A stretch of 64,000 bases of DNA from Rhodanobacter sp. (GCA_030148505.1 JASBTI010000010.1:1-64000); one strand, 5' to 3'; counted from the stretch's first letter, positions 15,532 to 24,723 are shown. Made by a program: numbers and translations. Notes: generated by a model not told the origin, from the sequence alone.

Positions 15532-16746
15532 TCAACGCGGGTGGCGCAGGGCCCACGCAAGGGCGAGCCAGCACGGCAGGGCGAACAGCAACCATGGCTG
15601 ATTTTGCTGCACGGTGCCCGGCAGCAGGTGCAACAAGACGGCGATCAACATGGCCAGCAGTTGCAATAGCATCACGCTGTCGGCAAAACGCGACGAGGTC
15701 ATGCCGCGGCGCATGCGCCACAGCGTCGGCAGCAGCACAAAGGCCAGCGGGTTGAATAGTAAAAGGTTAGCATTGCTCCACGCCGCGTGATGGCTGGTCA
15801 GCGTCCACAAGGCCAGCAGCAACAGGCCGACAATGCCGGCGCACAGCAAATACAGGCTGCCGACCAGGACGTGACCGAGAGGCCATCGCCGCCGCGTCAG
15901 CACGAGCGCACCGGCCAACAGCAGGCCGGCCAGTCCCAAGGGCAGCTGCAGGTCGGGTGGGGCCGCCGGCGGTGCCTGCAGCCGGTTGGGTGAGGCCAGC
16001 TGTTCGCGCTGCACAAGCGGTTGCGATCCGCCATGACCGTCGCTGACCGTGATGCGGCTCAGTTGCGCTTGCAGCACCATCGGCAGAAAACTTTCCCGCC
16101 AGGCGTCCAGAGGCTGGTCGGCATACGGCCCGAGACCGAGATCCAGCGCCAGCATCAGCCACGGTTGGGCGCTCATCAGGCGATCGGTCTGCTGGCGATA
16201 CGTCATGCCGCCCGGCTGGGCACTGAGTTGGGTCTTGAGAATGCCGCCGAGGGCGTGGTTGAGCGCGTCGCGTACGCGTGTGGTGCAGTTGTCGGCGTAA
16301 TAGTCGTAGTCGTAGCCGGCATTTTCCGGACGCAGGTTCCACAGCAGAAAGTCGCGCAATGCAGCAGCTTGTGGCGGCGTGAGAGCGAGGCGCTGGCGCG
16401 TGACCGAGCGTCCTGTCTGCGCGTAATAAGCTTCCTCACCCGCCGCAGGTTCGGCATCCATCATGTAGCGCATGTGGCCACGGGCGAAGTTGAGGAAGAA
16501 GTTCTTCTGATTGAAGTCGAACACGCCGTAGTTGAAGTTGATCGCCTGTCCCGAGGTGCGGTCGCGCAGCTCGATGGCGTCGTGCCCGAAGCGTTCCCAG
16601 TAGATTTTCCCGGGGCCATAGGTGACCAGCGAAACCTCCAGGTCCGCACCGGGCGCGTCTGCGACGCTGGCGTGAGCTGGTGCAATGGCGGCTAGCAGGA
16701 ACCATGCGGACAGGAGGATGCTGCGGCGTATCGTATTCATGCGCAC
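15532..16746 (-). CDS. DUF4105 (Lnb N-terminal periplasmic domain) membrane protein
   Basis: A 404-residue protein with a signal peptide (about 1-26, ending AHAS), a periplasmic DUF4105 domain (about 30-250; LVTYGPGKIYWERFGHDAIEL, then DYDYYADNCTTRVRDAL with the conserved Asn-Cys-Thr-Thr), and five hydrophobic C-terminal segments (about 268-400). The NC motif suggests a papain-like (NlpC/P60-related) catalytic Cys; the family has no agreed function. Start ATG 16746 or 16740. It lies 11 nt after the end of corC on the same strand, so it is probably in one transcript with corC. Confidence 0.8.
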   Translation of the reverse strand: MRMNTIRRSILLSAWFLLAAIAPAHASVADAPGADLEVSLVTYGPGKIYWERFGHDAIELRDRTSGQAINFNYGVFDFNQKNFFLNFARGHMRYMMDAEPAAGEEAYYAQTGRSVTRQRLALTPPQAAALRDFLLWNLRPENAGYDYDYYADNCTTRVRDALNHALGGILKTQLSAQPGGMTYRQQTDRLMSAQPWLMLALDLGLGPYADQPLDAWRESFLPMVLQAQLSRITVSDGHGGSQPLVQREQLASPNRLQAPPAAPPDLQLPLGLAGLLLAGALVLTRRRWPLGHVLVGSLYLLCAGIVGLLLLALWTLTSHHAAWSNANLLLFNPLAFVLLPTLWRMRRGMTSSRFADSVMLLQLLAMLIAVLLHLLPGTVQQNQPWLLFALPCWLALAWALRHPR

Positions 16747-16757
16747 ACGGTGCGCTC

Positions 16758-17597
16758 CTATTGTCGGGCTACGCGGAATTGCTGCACGCGACGGTCATCG
16801 GCTTCGGTAACGTGGAAGAGATAGCTGCCGATGGCGACTTCTTCGCCGACTTCCGGCAGGTGGCCGAATTCCGAAGTGACCATGCCGCCGACGGTATCGT
16901 ATTCCTCGTCGGGAAAGTCCGCCTCCACCCGTTCGTTGAAATCGGCGATTGGCGTCAGTGCGCTGACCAGCCAGTCGCCGCCCGGCTGCTCGTGCATCAG
17001 CTCGGGTTCATCCTCATCGTCGTGTTCATCGTCGATCTCACCGACGATCTGCTCCAGAACATCCTCGATGGTTATCAACCCCGCGACGCCGCCGTACTCA
17101 TCGACTACTAGCGCCATGTGGTTGCGTGAGAGGCGGAATTCGGCGAGCAAGATATTCAGCCGCATAGATTCCGGGATCAACACGGCCGGACGCAGGATTG
17201 CGTTGATATCGAAATCCTCCGTGGCAGCGAAGAATTTCAGCAAATCCTTGGCCAGCAGGATGCCGAGGATCTCGTCCTTGTCGTCGCCATGCACCGGAAA
17301 GCGCGAGTGGCCGGATTCGACCACAGTTGCCAGGATGTCGGTCAACGGCGAGGCAGCGGCAAGCATCACGATCTGCGCTCGCGGAACCATGACGTCGTCG
17401 ACGTCCAGTTCGGTGACCTTCAGGGCACCCTCGACCATGGTCAGGGTGTCGACGGACAGTAGCCCGTTGGTCTGTGCGGCACGCAACTCCTCGATCAGTT
17501 CTTCGCGGTTGCGTGGTTCGCCTGAAAACAGGTGGCCCAGTCTGTCCCACCAGGTACGGTGAGCCGGGCCGCTGGTACTGCCAGGGTCGTCGTTCAT
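16758..17597 (-). CDS. corC: CorC/HlyC-family CBS-domain protein (ybeX)
   Basis: A 279-residue cytoplasmic protein: short N-terminal segment, CBS pair (about 65-190; VDDVMVPRAQIVML, SGHSRFPVHGDDKDEILGILLAKDLL, VVDEYGGVAGLITIEDVLEQIVGEIDDE), and C-terminal CorC_HlyC domain (about 205-279, DYDTVGGMV-type). It is linked to Mg2+/Co2+ efflux and ribosome maturation in E. coli. It is normally next to ybeY and phoH. Here the 6-kb exopolysaccharide operon separates it from ybeY, all on the same strand. CorA itself is destroyed 2 kb away. Confidence 0.9.
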   Translation of the reverse strand: MNDDPGSTSGPAHRTWWDRLGHLFSGEPRNREELIEELRAAQTNGLLSVDTLTMVEGALKVTELDVDDVMVPRAQIVMLAAASPLTDILATVVESGHSRFPVHGDDKDEILGILLAKDLLKFFAATEDFDINAILRPAVLIPESMRLNILLAEFRLSRNHMALVVDEYGGVAGLITIEDVLEQIVGEIDDEHDDEDEPELMHEQPGGDWLVSALTPIADFNERVEADFPDEEYDTVGGMVTSEFGHLPEVGEEVAIGSYLFHVTEADDRRVQQFRVARQ

Positions 17598-17657
17598 GTG
17601 CCGCGGGTGCAGTGTTATGGACAGAAGGCGCAGTCTACAGTAAACCCGGGGCGGGCT

Positions 17658-19154
17658 CTAACGGCCTGAACCGGCGACGTTGCGTGCCATTGCCGGGGTT
17701 GCTGACGGCCTGGAGATGCCGTCCCAACCGCCACCCAGTGCCTTGTACAGGTTGACCTGGTTGACTGCCTGATCCAGTTCGAGGCTGATCAGCTTCTGTT
17801 GCGCCGCGTACAGTGAGCGTTGCGCGTCCTGGGTGGCGATGTAGTCGTCCAGCCCACTCTTGAAGCGCACCCGCGAGATGGCATAGACGTGCCTGGCCTG
17901 GTCGACGAGGGCCTGCTGGGCTTGCAGTTCCGGCACGATGTGGTCGCGTATGGCGAGTGCATCGGCCACTTCGCGGAAGGCTTCCTGCACTGTGCCTTCG
18001 TAGGCTGCCTCGGCCCCCTTGAAACGCGCCTTGCTGCCGGAAAGGTCGTTCCTGTGCTTGCCCCAGTCCAGCAAGGGCATCGAGACCGAAGTCGCGCCGT
18101 TCCAGGCTACCGATCCGGCCTGGAACAGCCCTGCCAGGTTGCCGCTCAAGGTGCCAAGCACCGCGGTCAGCGCAATGTTGGGGAAAAACGCTGCGCGGGC
18201 CCGGCCAATATCGTCGTTGGCGGCCTGCAAACGCTCTTCGGCTGCGATGATATCGGGGCGGCGGTCGAGCAAACTGGAAGGTAATCCGGCAGGCACTTCG
18301 GTCAGCAACGGCGCTTTCCATGCGCTGGGGGTGTCGTAACCGGCCGGTAGTGGCTGGCCGATCAATACCGCTATGGCGTTGATGTCCTTGGCGATGCGCA
18401 TCTGCACTGCCTGGAGGTCTACCTGCGCGGCATTCACCTGGGTCTGCGAGCGCCGCATGTCGAACTCCGACACGCCGCCATCGGCATAGGCCTTTTTCAT
18501 CACGCTGGCGTGCCGCTCTTGGTCCGCGAGGGTTTGCTGCGTCAGTTGCAGCAGCGCGCGGTCGGCATTGAGCGCCAGATACGCATTGGCGACCTCGCCG
18601 ATCAGGGCCATGCGCGCGGATTGATAGTCGGCGCTACTGGCTTTGGCCAGTTTCGCTGACTCGTGCGTGATCGCGCGTTGGTGGCCGAAGAAATCGAGCT
18701 CGTAGCTGGTCATTCCGGCCTGTACCTGATAGGTATTGAAGGTGGACGCTTCGGTGCGATTGTTCTGCAGCGGGCCTAGCGTGCCGTTCCCCGGTTGTTG
18801 CACCATGGCCGGCAAGCGTTGCCGTCCGGCGTAACCTTGCAGACCGATCTGCGGGAACAAGTCGGCGCGGGACATCCCGTAGTCGGCGCGTGCGGCCGCC
18901 ATGTTTGCGGCCGCCACCTGCAAGCTGCGATTTTTCTGCAAGGCGATCGAGATCAGCTGTTGCAGCACGGGGTCACGGAAGAAGTGACGCCAGCTGACAG
19001 GTACCACGGGTGCAGGATTTGCGGCGGCGGTCGCGGGAGCATGGTCCGGGTAGCTTTCGGGCACCGGCATCGCGGGCCGGTGGTAGCTGGGGGTCATTGA
19101 ACAGCCCACCAGTAAGCAACTGGCAACGGTGGCGGAAACGAGCAAAGGCTTCAT
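17658..19154 (-). CDS. TolC/NodT-type outer-membrane channel lipoprotein
   Basis: A 498-residue protein from ATG 19154. The signal ends in the lipobox LLVGC with acylated C18. Two outer-membrane-efflux repeats follow (about 65-265 and 275-470), including the NodT/OprM-type SYELDFFGHQRAI and LLDRRPDIIAAEERLQAANDDIG. It forms a trimeric outer-membrane tunnel. It is the last gene of the operon HlyD-glycosidase-GT2-OMF, starting one base after the GT2 stop. This pairing suggests export of a polysaccharide rather than a drug, because no RND or ABC pump is present in the operon. Confidence 0.88.
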   Translation of the reverse strand: MKPLLVSATVASCLLVGCSMTPSYHRPAMPVPESYPDHAPATAAANPAPVVPVSWRHFFRDPVLQQLISIALQKNRSLQVAAANMAAARADYGMSRADLFPQIGLQGYAGRQRLPAMVQQPGNGTLGPLQNNRTEASTFNTYQVQAGMTSYELDFFGHQRAITHESAKLAKASSADYQSARMALIGEVANAYLALNADRALLQLTQQTLADQERHASVMKKAYADGGVSEFDMRRSQTQVNAAQVDLQAVQMRIAKDINAIAVLIGQPLPAGYDTPSAWKAPLLTEVPAGLPSSLLDRRPDIIAAEERLQAANDDIGRARAAFFPNIALTAVLGTLSGNLAGLFQAGSVAWNGATSVSMPLLDWGKHRNDLSGSKARFKGAEAAYEGTVQEAFREVADALAIRDHIVPELQAQQALVDQARHVYAISRVRFKSGLDDYIATQDAQRSLYAAQQKLISLELDQAVNQVNLYKALGGGWDGISRPSATPAMARNVAGSGR

Positions 19155-19155
19155 C

Positions 19156-21144
19156 TCATATTTCTCCGGGGTCAGCGCGTCGTCGCCAGACGAAACCGGC
19201 CAGGCGCAGGAACTGGCCAAGCGCATGCAGTGGGCGGGCCTTGACGGCAATGTTGTGTGGCGCGTTGCAGAAAATCAGTCTGATCAGACGATGGCGTATC
19301 GCTTCGTCGGCCTCGAATTGCACACAAAATCGCCGCCGGCTATGGCGTGCGACCGTCGCCGGAACCCAGCCAACGTCGGGTACGTCTACCTCGATCGTCG
19401 TACCCGGGGGCGGCATGTTCGGCCTGCGCATGAGGGCGGCACCGTTGAGGGAGATATCGATGAAGTGACTAGACTCCAGCGCTCTTTCATGACGCCAGCG
19501 AGCGACGCGCCTGAAGGGGAAGCGTTCTTCCTGTTTCTGTCGCGGCAGATCCACGCAGGCCATGATGGCTGCCAGGTCAAGGACCAGGGCCAGCATGGTC
19601 CAGGCCAGGTTGAAGATAGTTCCACCGCTCAGCGAAGTGGTCAGCAATGCGTTTACGGCGCCGAGTTGCAGGCATAGCATGAGCACGATGAAAAAGCTGG
19701 CTAGTCGCCAGTGAACCACGACCTTGCTGCGATCAAGCCCTTTTGCAGTGACCTTGAATGGACGTCCAAATGGTCGTACGCAGGCAGCCGCAATGGTGCG
19801 AGTGACCGCGTAGGCGGCGACCAGCTGTGTCACCTCGGTGAAGATCGGCAAGGTACGCTTTTCAGTGATCCACGGTCCGTAGCACCAGAATCCCAGCAAC
19901 GCCGGAAGCCCGTAGAACAGGAACTCGCTCGGCGTGGTGTAGAAAGCCGCGATGTCGAAATACCAGTACAACACCGGTGCCAACAGCATCAGCAGGAGAA
20001 ACGGCTTGCTCAGCCAATGCAGCATGCCGTGGACATAGTGCAGGCGGTCCATCAACGTGTAGCCAGACCCACGCAGCGGACCGTCCTCCAGCAGCGCCAC
20101 CTGCATCGTGCCTAGGCACCAGCGGCTGCGCTGATTGATGTACTCCACCAGACCTTCGGCGGAGAGACCCACCGACAGGCGCTCGTTCAACCAGCGCGTG
20201 ATGTAACCGTGCTTGCGCAGCAGGTAGGTGGTATGGATGTCTTCGCACACGCTGCCGGTCGGAAATCCCCCAACCTCGGTGATCGCCGCACGCGAAATCA
20301 CAAACGAGGTGCCCACGCAAAAGGCAGAATTCCAGGCGTCGCGCGAGGGCTGAAAGACGTCAAAAAATACCCGTTGCTCATCCACCCAGCTGTCGGTTGC
20401 ACCGAGGTTGTGCTGGATCGGATCGGCGTTGTAGTAGAACTGCGGGGTCTGCACCAGGGCGACGCCGGGCTCGGCAAACAAGCCCAGAATGCGATAGAGA
20501 ATATTTTTTTGCGGTGCGAAATCGGCGTCGAGCAGCAGGATATAGGGTGCATTGGTCGAACGCGCCGACAGCATCAGTCCGTTATTGAGGTTGCCCGCCT
20601 TGGCATGGCTGTTGTCGGGTCGCCGCGCGTAGTGGACATCATGTTGCGCGCAATAGTCACGAAGCCAGTCGCGGCGGGTGTCGTCCAGAACCCACACGTT
20701 GACGTGCGGGTAATCGATCGCCTTGGCGGCGATGATGGTCTTTTCCAGAACCTGCAGGTCCTCATTGTAGGTGGCGATGAATACATCGACGGCAGGCACT
20801 TCTTTACCGGCAACTCGAAGCCGGGCTTCACCGACATCCGCCACGGGGCGCGCATCACTCCGGCGTACCATCACGATCATCGCACCCAGGGTGTAGATGA
20901 TCGAAATCATCTCAAAGGCGTAAAACACATACGGCCAGACACTGGCGAATCCATGGCTGGGATCAGGCAATGTCTGGGTACTGCGCCAGATCGCGTAGCG
21001 CACCAGCAGGATGCCGCTGAAAAGACCGAACATGAGGCGGTGGCTCGCGCGAGCGGGATCACCAAAGCGCACCAGCAAGATACCCAGCAGCAGGGTCAGG
21101 CCGATGATCTGGAGCAGCAGCGCGTTGTCGATGAGGACATTCAT
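19156..21144 (-). CDS. Cellulose-synthase-like GT2 with C-terminal PilZ domain
   Basis: A 662-residue membrane glycosyltransferase. Two N-terminal membrane helices precede a GT2 domain with D154-D155, D206-A-D208, E301-D302 and Q338-R-S-R341-W342, the processive-synthase set D,D,D,QxxRW. Several membrane helices follow (about 380-525). FKVTAKG (463-469) matches the gating loop of BcsA, and a PilZ domain carries RFPFR (541-545) and DISLNG (563-568), the RxxxR and DxSxxG motifs that bind cyclic di-GMP. It should polymerise a sugar nucleotide and push the chain across the inner membrane under c-di-GMP control. The sugar is not predictable. Its ATG overlaps the upstream stop (ATGA). Confidence 0.88.
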   Translation of the reverse strand: MNVLIDNALLLQIIGLTLLLGILLVRFGDPARASHRLMFGLFSGILLVRYAIWRSTQTLPDPSHGFASVWPYVFYAFEMISIIYTLGAMIVMVRRSDARPVADVGEARLRVAGKEVPAVDVFIATYNEDLQVLEKTIIAAKAIDYPHVNVWVLDDTRRDWLRDYCAQHDVHYARRPDNSHAKAGNLNNGLMLSARSTNAPYILLLDADFAPQKNILYRILGLFAEPGVALVQTPQFYYNADPIQHNLGATDSWVDEQRVFFDVFQPSRDAWNSAFCVGTSFVISRAAITEVGGFPTGSVCEDIHTTYLLRKHGYITRWLNERLSVGLSAEGLVEYINQRSRWCLGTMQVALLEDGPLRGSGYTLMDRLHYVHGMLHWLSKPFLLLMLLAPVLYWYFDIAAFYTTPSEFLFYGLPALLGFWCYGPWITEKRTLPIFTEVTQLVAAYAVTRTIAAACVRPFGRPFKVTAKGLDRSKVVVHWRLASFFIVLMLCLQLGAVNALLTTSLSGGTIFNLAWTMLALVLDLAAIMACVDLPRQKQEERFPFRRVARWRHERALESSHFIDISLNGAALMRRPNMPPPGTTIEVDVPDVGWVPATVARHSRRRFCVQFEADEAIRHRLIRLIFCNAPHNIAVKARPLHALGQFLRLAGFVWRRRADPGEI

Positions 21145-22412
21145 TGCGGAGCCTCCCGGCTATCGTCCGAGCCACCGGTGAAGGGGTTCCACCGCGTGGC
21201 GGCCAGCGCGATCCATGCGGTCGCGCCCAGATGGGGCAGGTGGTAGTAGTAGAAATCCGCATGGGTCGAAGCGGGGCCGATTGCCAGATCGGTGCCGATC
21301 CGTGCCTGCGGCGTGGCGTAGAACATGCCGCCAGGACTGCGCTGTGCCGCCAGCAGGTGCCACAGGGTAGCCGGCACCGGCTTGCCGTCGGCCTGCAGGG
21401 CCGCGGCCACCTGCGCCGTGCCCTCGGTCCAGACCCCGTCGGGACGCCGCCGATAACCGTAGCCGTTGCCGCTGCGATGCTGGGCCATGACCCAGGACCA
21501 GACCTGATTCCAGCCCGCTGGTGTGGGGCGGAACGCCAGCAGTGGCCAGACTTGCGAATCGAGGCCGGACTTCTCCCGCGAGAGTGTCGTACCGTTGTCC
21601 AAGGTGCCAATATAGAAGCGATGCTGGCTGGCGCTCCACATCGACTTCACGAAAGTCCCGGCGATCCGCGCCTGCTCAGCCAACTCGGGGTCGGGGTGAT
21701 AGGTGAGAGCCCAGCGGGCCGCGGCATAGATGTCGATGTTGTGTTCAGTCGACTTCCAGTGCTGCGTGCGCTGTGCATTGTCATAGCCGAAGACACCGCC
21801 CTCATACCCTTCCGGGGCGCCTTTGCCGAGGGTATGGGTACGGACCCAGCGAAGCTGGGCGAGTGCACCCTGCAGGTAACGGGGGTCGTGGCTTTTTTCG
21901 TAGACGGTCAGCAGCAATAGGGCAGCCCAGGCGACGTTGCCGGTGGCCGTGCTTACCTGGTAGGCGTCCTGATTCCAGAAGTTGCCGTGGGCATCCCAGT
22001 AGCCAGGCAGTACCACCTTGGCGCCCTTGATCGCGCCGGCCCGATAGGCATTGCGAAGACGTCCATCCTTGAAGCCGGGGTCATGGGCCGCGGCGATCAA
22101 CATGGCGTCGGCGATTCGCCTCGCCTGGGATGTGTCGCCACATGCGGTCAAGGCAATGCCGGCCAGCGCGTTGTCGTAAACGAAGGCGACATGGTGCAAG
22201 GCGCGCCATTTGTCGTCGCCACTCAGGCCGGGATAGCTCGCCAGCAACATCGGACCGGCGCCGGGTATGGCCTTGGCAGCCTTCGCCAAGGTGCTGCAAC
22301 TTTGCCGTTCAAGTTGCTGTTGCGGAAGTGGTGCTGGCGGGGCGGCGCGGACCGCTGGCAGCAGGGCTGCCGTCAATCCGATGCACGCCGCCAAGCTAAG
22401 TCGTGCTCGCAT
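21141..22412 (-). CDS. Secreted six-hairpin glycosidase-like protein
   Basis: A 423-residue protein from ATG 22412 with a signal peptide (about 1-23, AAPP at the cut). Repeated Trp/Tyr/Gly-rich hairpin blocks (ALHHVAFVYDNALAGIA, GNVAWAALLLLTVYEK, EHNIDIYAAARWAL, SGLDSQVWPLL, GVWTEGTAQVAAAL) fit an (alpha/alpha)6-barrel fold, as in many polysaccharide hydrolases and lyases. Asp and Glu residues in these blocks are candidate catalytic acids, but I cannot name the family. By position it is the analogue of BcsZ in cellulose operons or AlgL in alginate operons. It overlaps the GT2 start by 4 nt. Confidence 0.7.
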   Translation of the reverse strand: MRARLSLAACIGLTAALLPAVRAAPPAPLPQQQLERQSCSTLAKAAKAIPGAGPMLLASYPGLSGDDKWRALHHVAFVYDNALAGIALTACGDTSQARRIADAMLIAAAHDPGFKDGRLRNAYRAGAIKGAKVVLPGYWDAHGNFWNQDAYQVSTATGNVAWAALLLLTVYEKSHDPRYLQGALAQLRWVRTHTLGKGAPEGYEGGVFGYDNAQRTQHWKSTEHNIDIYAAARWALTYHPDPELAEQARIAGTFVKSMWSASQHRFYIGTLDNGTTLSREKSGLDSQVWPLLAFRPTPAGWNQVWSWVMAQHRSGNGYGYRRRPDGVWTEGTAQVAAALQADGKPVPATLWHLLAAQRSPGGMFYATPQARIGTDLAIGPASTHADFYYYHLPHLGATAWIALAATRWNPFTGGSDDSREAPQ

Positions 22413-22432
22413 GGCAGGATTCTCTGAGAGTT

Positions 22433-23701
22433 TCAACGGAGACTGGTCACGACCGACCGTCCGGGCGCACACGCTTGCGCCGCGTGCCGGGGCGGCGTGT
22501 CGGCATCCCACTGCGCCAGTGCATACACCGAACCATCCTCAGCGTAGGGAAACGGTGCGGCATAGCTGCGCTGAACTGCTTCAGGGGCCGACGGCAGCAA
22601 TTGCGTGATGTGCGCTCCGAGCTGTCCTTGTGCGTCGCTTACCTGCACCAAGAGCTTGGTGCCGCGTTCCAGACGCGGCGCCATGCGGGCGGGAAACACG
22701 GCGACCACGCCTGCCTTGCTGCAGTCGGTAGCGCGAACCAGGGTGGCGCCGGCGGTGACCTGGGTTCCCACCGGAGCGACGACTTCCTGCGTGGTACCCG
22801 ACGCGTAGGCCTTGATGTCGTAGTCGGACAGCGTCTGCACCCGCTGCTTCTCCTTGTCGATCAACCGAGTGAGGTCGCCAAGTTGGCCATTCAACGCATT
22901 CGCTTCGGCTTGTTCGTTCATAATGCTGTTCTGTAAGTCTGCGCGCCGGTGCGCCAGTTGGGGCAGGAGGCTGTTTCCGGCTTGCTCGGCGGACACGTAT
23001 ACGCCGTGCTCGGCGGCACGAATGATGGCGCCATGGCTCTGCGTATCCTGTTCGAGTGCGTCCTTCTCACTCTGCGCCGCGTCCATCTTTGCCCGCGCCG
23101 CAGTGACAGCCGCTGCACTGACCGCGCCATCACGATGCAGGGCCACGGTACGCCAGAATTCGGTGCTGAGTCCTTCCAGTTTCGCTGCCGCAGCGTCCTG
23201 CTGTGCGCGCAGGCTTGCGCCAGCGCTGCGAAGCTGGGTCAGGCTGGCGCTGTGGTATTGCGTATATTGGCTATCAACATAACCAAGCATGCGCTGATCG
23301 GCCTGGATGCGATCCTTGAGGTCCTCGGCACGGCTTTGCAGTTCGAGTCGCCGGGTAAGCAGGGAGGTTAGGGCGTCCCGCACGACGGTAGTGTTTTTCA
23401 CTATGGCAACCGTCTGGCCGGCTTTCAGCGTGTCGCCACTTTGCGTATGTAGCGCGGTGACAGTACCGGCGATCGGGCTGGTAATCAGGATGGCTGGCGC
23501 ATCCAGAATGGCCCGGCTTGCCTTGGTGGAAATCCAAGGTTTGAGCAAGGTGGAAAACAGCAGCCAGGCGAGAAACGCCATAAACAGATACCCGGCCAGA
23601 CGAGGTATTTGTGCGAGTCCGGATTTCCGCTTCGCCTTGACCAAGGTGGTACGCCGAGTGGCTGGATGAAATCGATCGGTGGGTTGCAGGTCGGGTTTCA
23701 C
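22433..23701 (-). CDS. HlyD-type membrane-fusion adaptor, first gene of EPS operon
   Basis: A 422-residue protein starting at GTG 23701. One N-terminal membrane helix (about 34-53) is followed by a lipoyl-like half (ITSPIAGTVTALHTQSGDTLKAGQTVAIVKN), a long alpha-hairpin coiled coil (about 105-300) and a return lipoyl/beta-barrel half (VVAPVGTQVTAGATLVRATD). This is the HlyD/EmrA adaptor layout, and it also resembles the periplasmic part of Alg44. In this operon it would link the GT2 synthase to the outer-membrane channel. It is 20 nt from the next gene. Confidence 0.82.
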   Translation of the reverse strand: MKPDLQPTDRFHPATRRTTLVKAKRKSGLAQIPRLAGYLFMAFLAWLLFSTLLKPWISTKASRAILDAPAILITSPIAGTVTALHTQSGDTLKAGQTVAIVKNTTVVRDALTSLLTRRLELQSRAEDLKDRIQADQRMLGYVDSQYTQYHSASLTQLRSAGASLRAQQDAAAAKLEGLSTEFWRTVALHRDGAVSAAAVTAARAKMDAAQSEKDALEQDTQSHGAIIRAAEHGVYVSAEQAGNSLLPQLAHRRADLQNSIMNEQAEANALNGQLGDLTRLIDKEKQRVQTLSDYDIKAYASGTTQEVVAPVGTQVTAGATLVRATDCSKAGVVAVFPARMAPRLERGTKLLVQVSDAQGQLGAHITQLLPSAPEAVQRSYAAPFPYAEDGSVYALAQWDADTPPRHAAQACAPGRSVVTSLR

Positions 23702-24171
23702 GGACAGTCGCCTTTATCAATTACGCAGGTTACGGAACGTTCCGGTCGCCCCGGCCTGCGTGGCAAGCCAAGGGACGGTCCCTCCGTGGGATGTAGTTGA
23801 GGGGTGAGTTTTTCGTGGTCCGGGCAAGTGCGGGTCGCAGGCTGGTCGATGTGGCCATACCTACTGGGTACAACCGCGATGAGTCATGCCGAACGCGAGC
23901 CAAGAGATAGACGAGGTGGCATGAATATCTGCTGTCTCGCCCCTTGAGGCGGGGGTGTTTGGTTTAGTTCTTGTTGAAAAAAAAGAAAAGATCTTTGCGC
24001 GATTTCATATGGAAATCACGGGAAAAAGAGCGCGTTTTCACGCGAGTGGGCAACTAGGATTTTCCGGGAAAGAATCGCGGTGTGCATGCCGCCCGGAGAC
24101 GAATCGAGCTTTAGGACTTTTTCGAATGGACGTCTTTACGGCTATGGATGCCTGGCGTGACGACCTGCCTG
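23702..24171. other. Regulatory gap between ybeY and the EPS operon
   Basis: A 470-nt gap, AT-richer than its surroundings around 23965-24060. It contains an A8 tract near 23979 and the perfect palindrome GATTTC-ATATG-GAAATC (24001-24017). I see no coding frame with protein character and no riboswitch. It should hold the promoter of the minus-strand EPS operon. Confidence 0.45.
24001..24017. promoter_or_regulatory. Palindromic candidate operator upstream of the EPS operon
   Basis: GATTTC and GAAATC arms flank ATATG. It is a perfect dyad in an AT-rich patch 300 nt upstream of the operon start. This is a sequence observation only. Confidence 0.3.
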
Positions 24172-24723
24172 TCAGCTCGGCAGATACGGATCGGCGATCC
24201 CCAAGCGGGCCAGGATGCCTGTCTCGAGCCTTTCCATGACTTCGGCTTCGGCTTCAACCACATGGTCGTAACCCAGCAGGTGCAAAACGCCGTGGACCGT
24301 CAGATGAGCCCAGTGATCGCGGAGCGCCTTGCCTTGTTCGCTAGCTTCATGGGCGACGACAGGTGCACAGATCGCCAGATCGCCGATCAGCGGTAGGTGG
24401 ATAGCCGGGGGAAGTTCGGCGGGGAAGGACAGTACATTGGTCGCGTAATCCTTGCTGCGGTAGTCACGATTGAGCGCGCGGCCCTCGTCTGCGTCGACGA
24501 TGCGGATAGCCAATTCGGCCGGCCGTCGCCGTCTTGCACCGCGCAAGGCGGCTTCGACCCAGCGGCGAAAGCTGATCGGTGCGGGCAGGCCCTTGCGGGA
24601 TACCGCATAACCGACATGGATCTGTAGGAGCGCACCCTGTGCGCGATGCTTTTGCAGGCCACGATCAAAAGCGTCGCGTACCGGGTCCGCTCCTGCGAAC
24701 GAAACAGGAGATCGGCGGGTCAC
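24172..24723 (-). CDS. ybeY: Endoribonuclease YbeY, rRNA maturation factor
   Basis: A 183-residue metal-dependent RNase needed for 16S rRNA 3'-end maturation and 70S quality control. The zinc site H144-x3-H148-x5-H154 is present in [13 protein letters not shown]. The conserved [16 protein letters not shown] is at about residues 87-101. The start is a GTG at 24723 that overlaps the phoH stop (GTGA), so translation is coupled. The N-terminal 30 residues are not conserved, so an internal start is possible. It is normally followed by corC; here the EPS operon intervenes. Confidence 0.93.
   Translation of the reverse strand: MTRRSPVSFAGADPVRDAFDRGLQKHRAQGALLQIHVGYAVSRKGLPAPISFRRWVEAALRGARRRRPAELAIRIVDADEGRALNRDYRSKDYATNVLSFPAELPPAIHLPLIGDLAICAPVVAHEASEQGKALRDHWAHLTVHGVLHLLGYDHVVEAEAEVMERLETGILARLGIADPYLPS

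Noticed and set aside
23702-24171. Possible c-di-GMP riboswitch upstream of the EPS operon
   Set aside because: I looked for the conserved GEMM core on both strands and did not see it. The c-di-GMP link rests on the PilZ motifs only.
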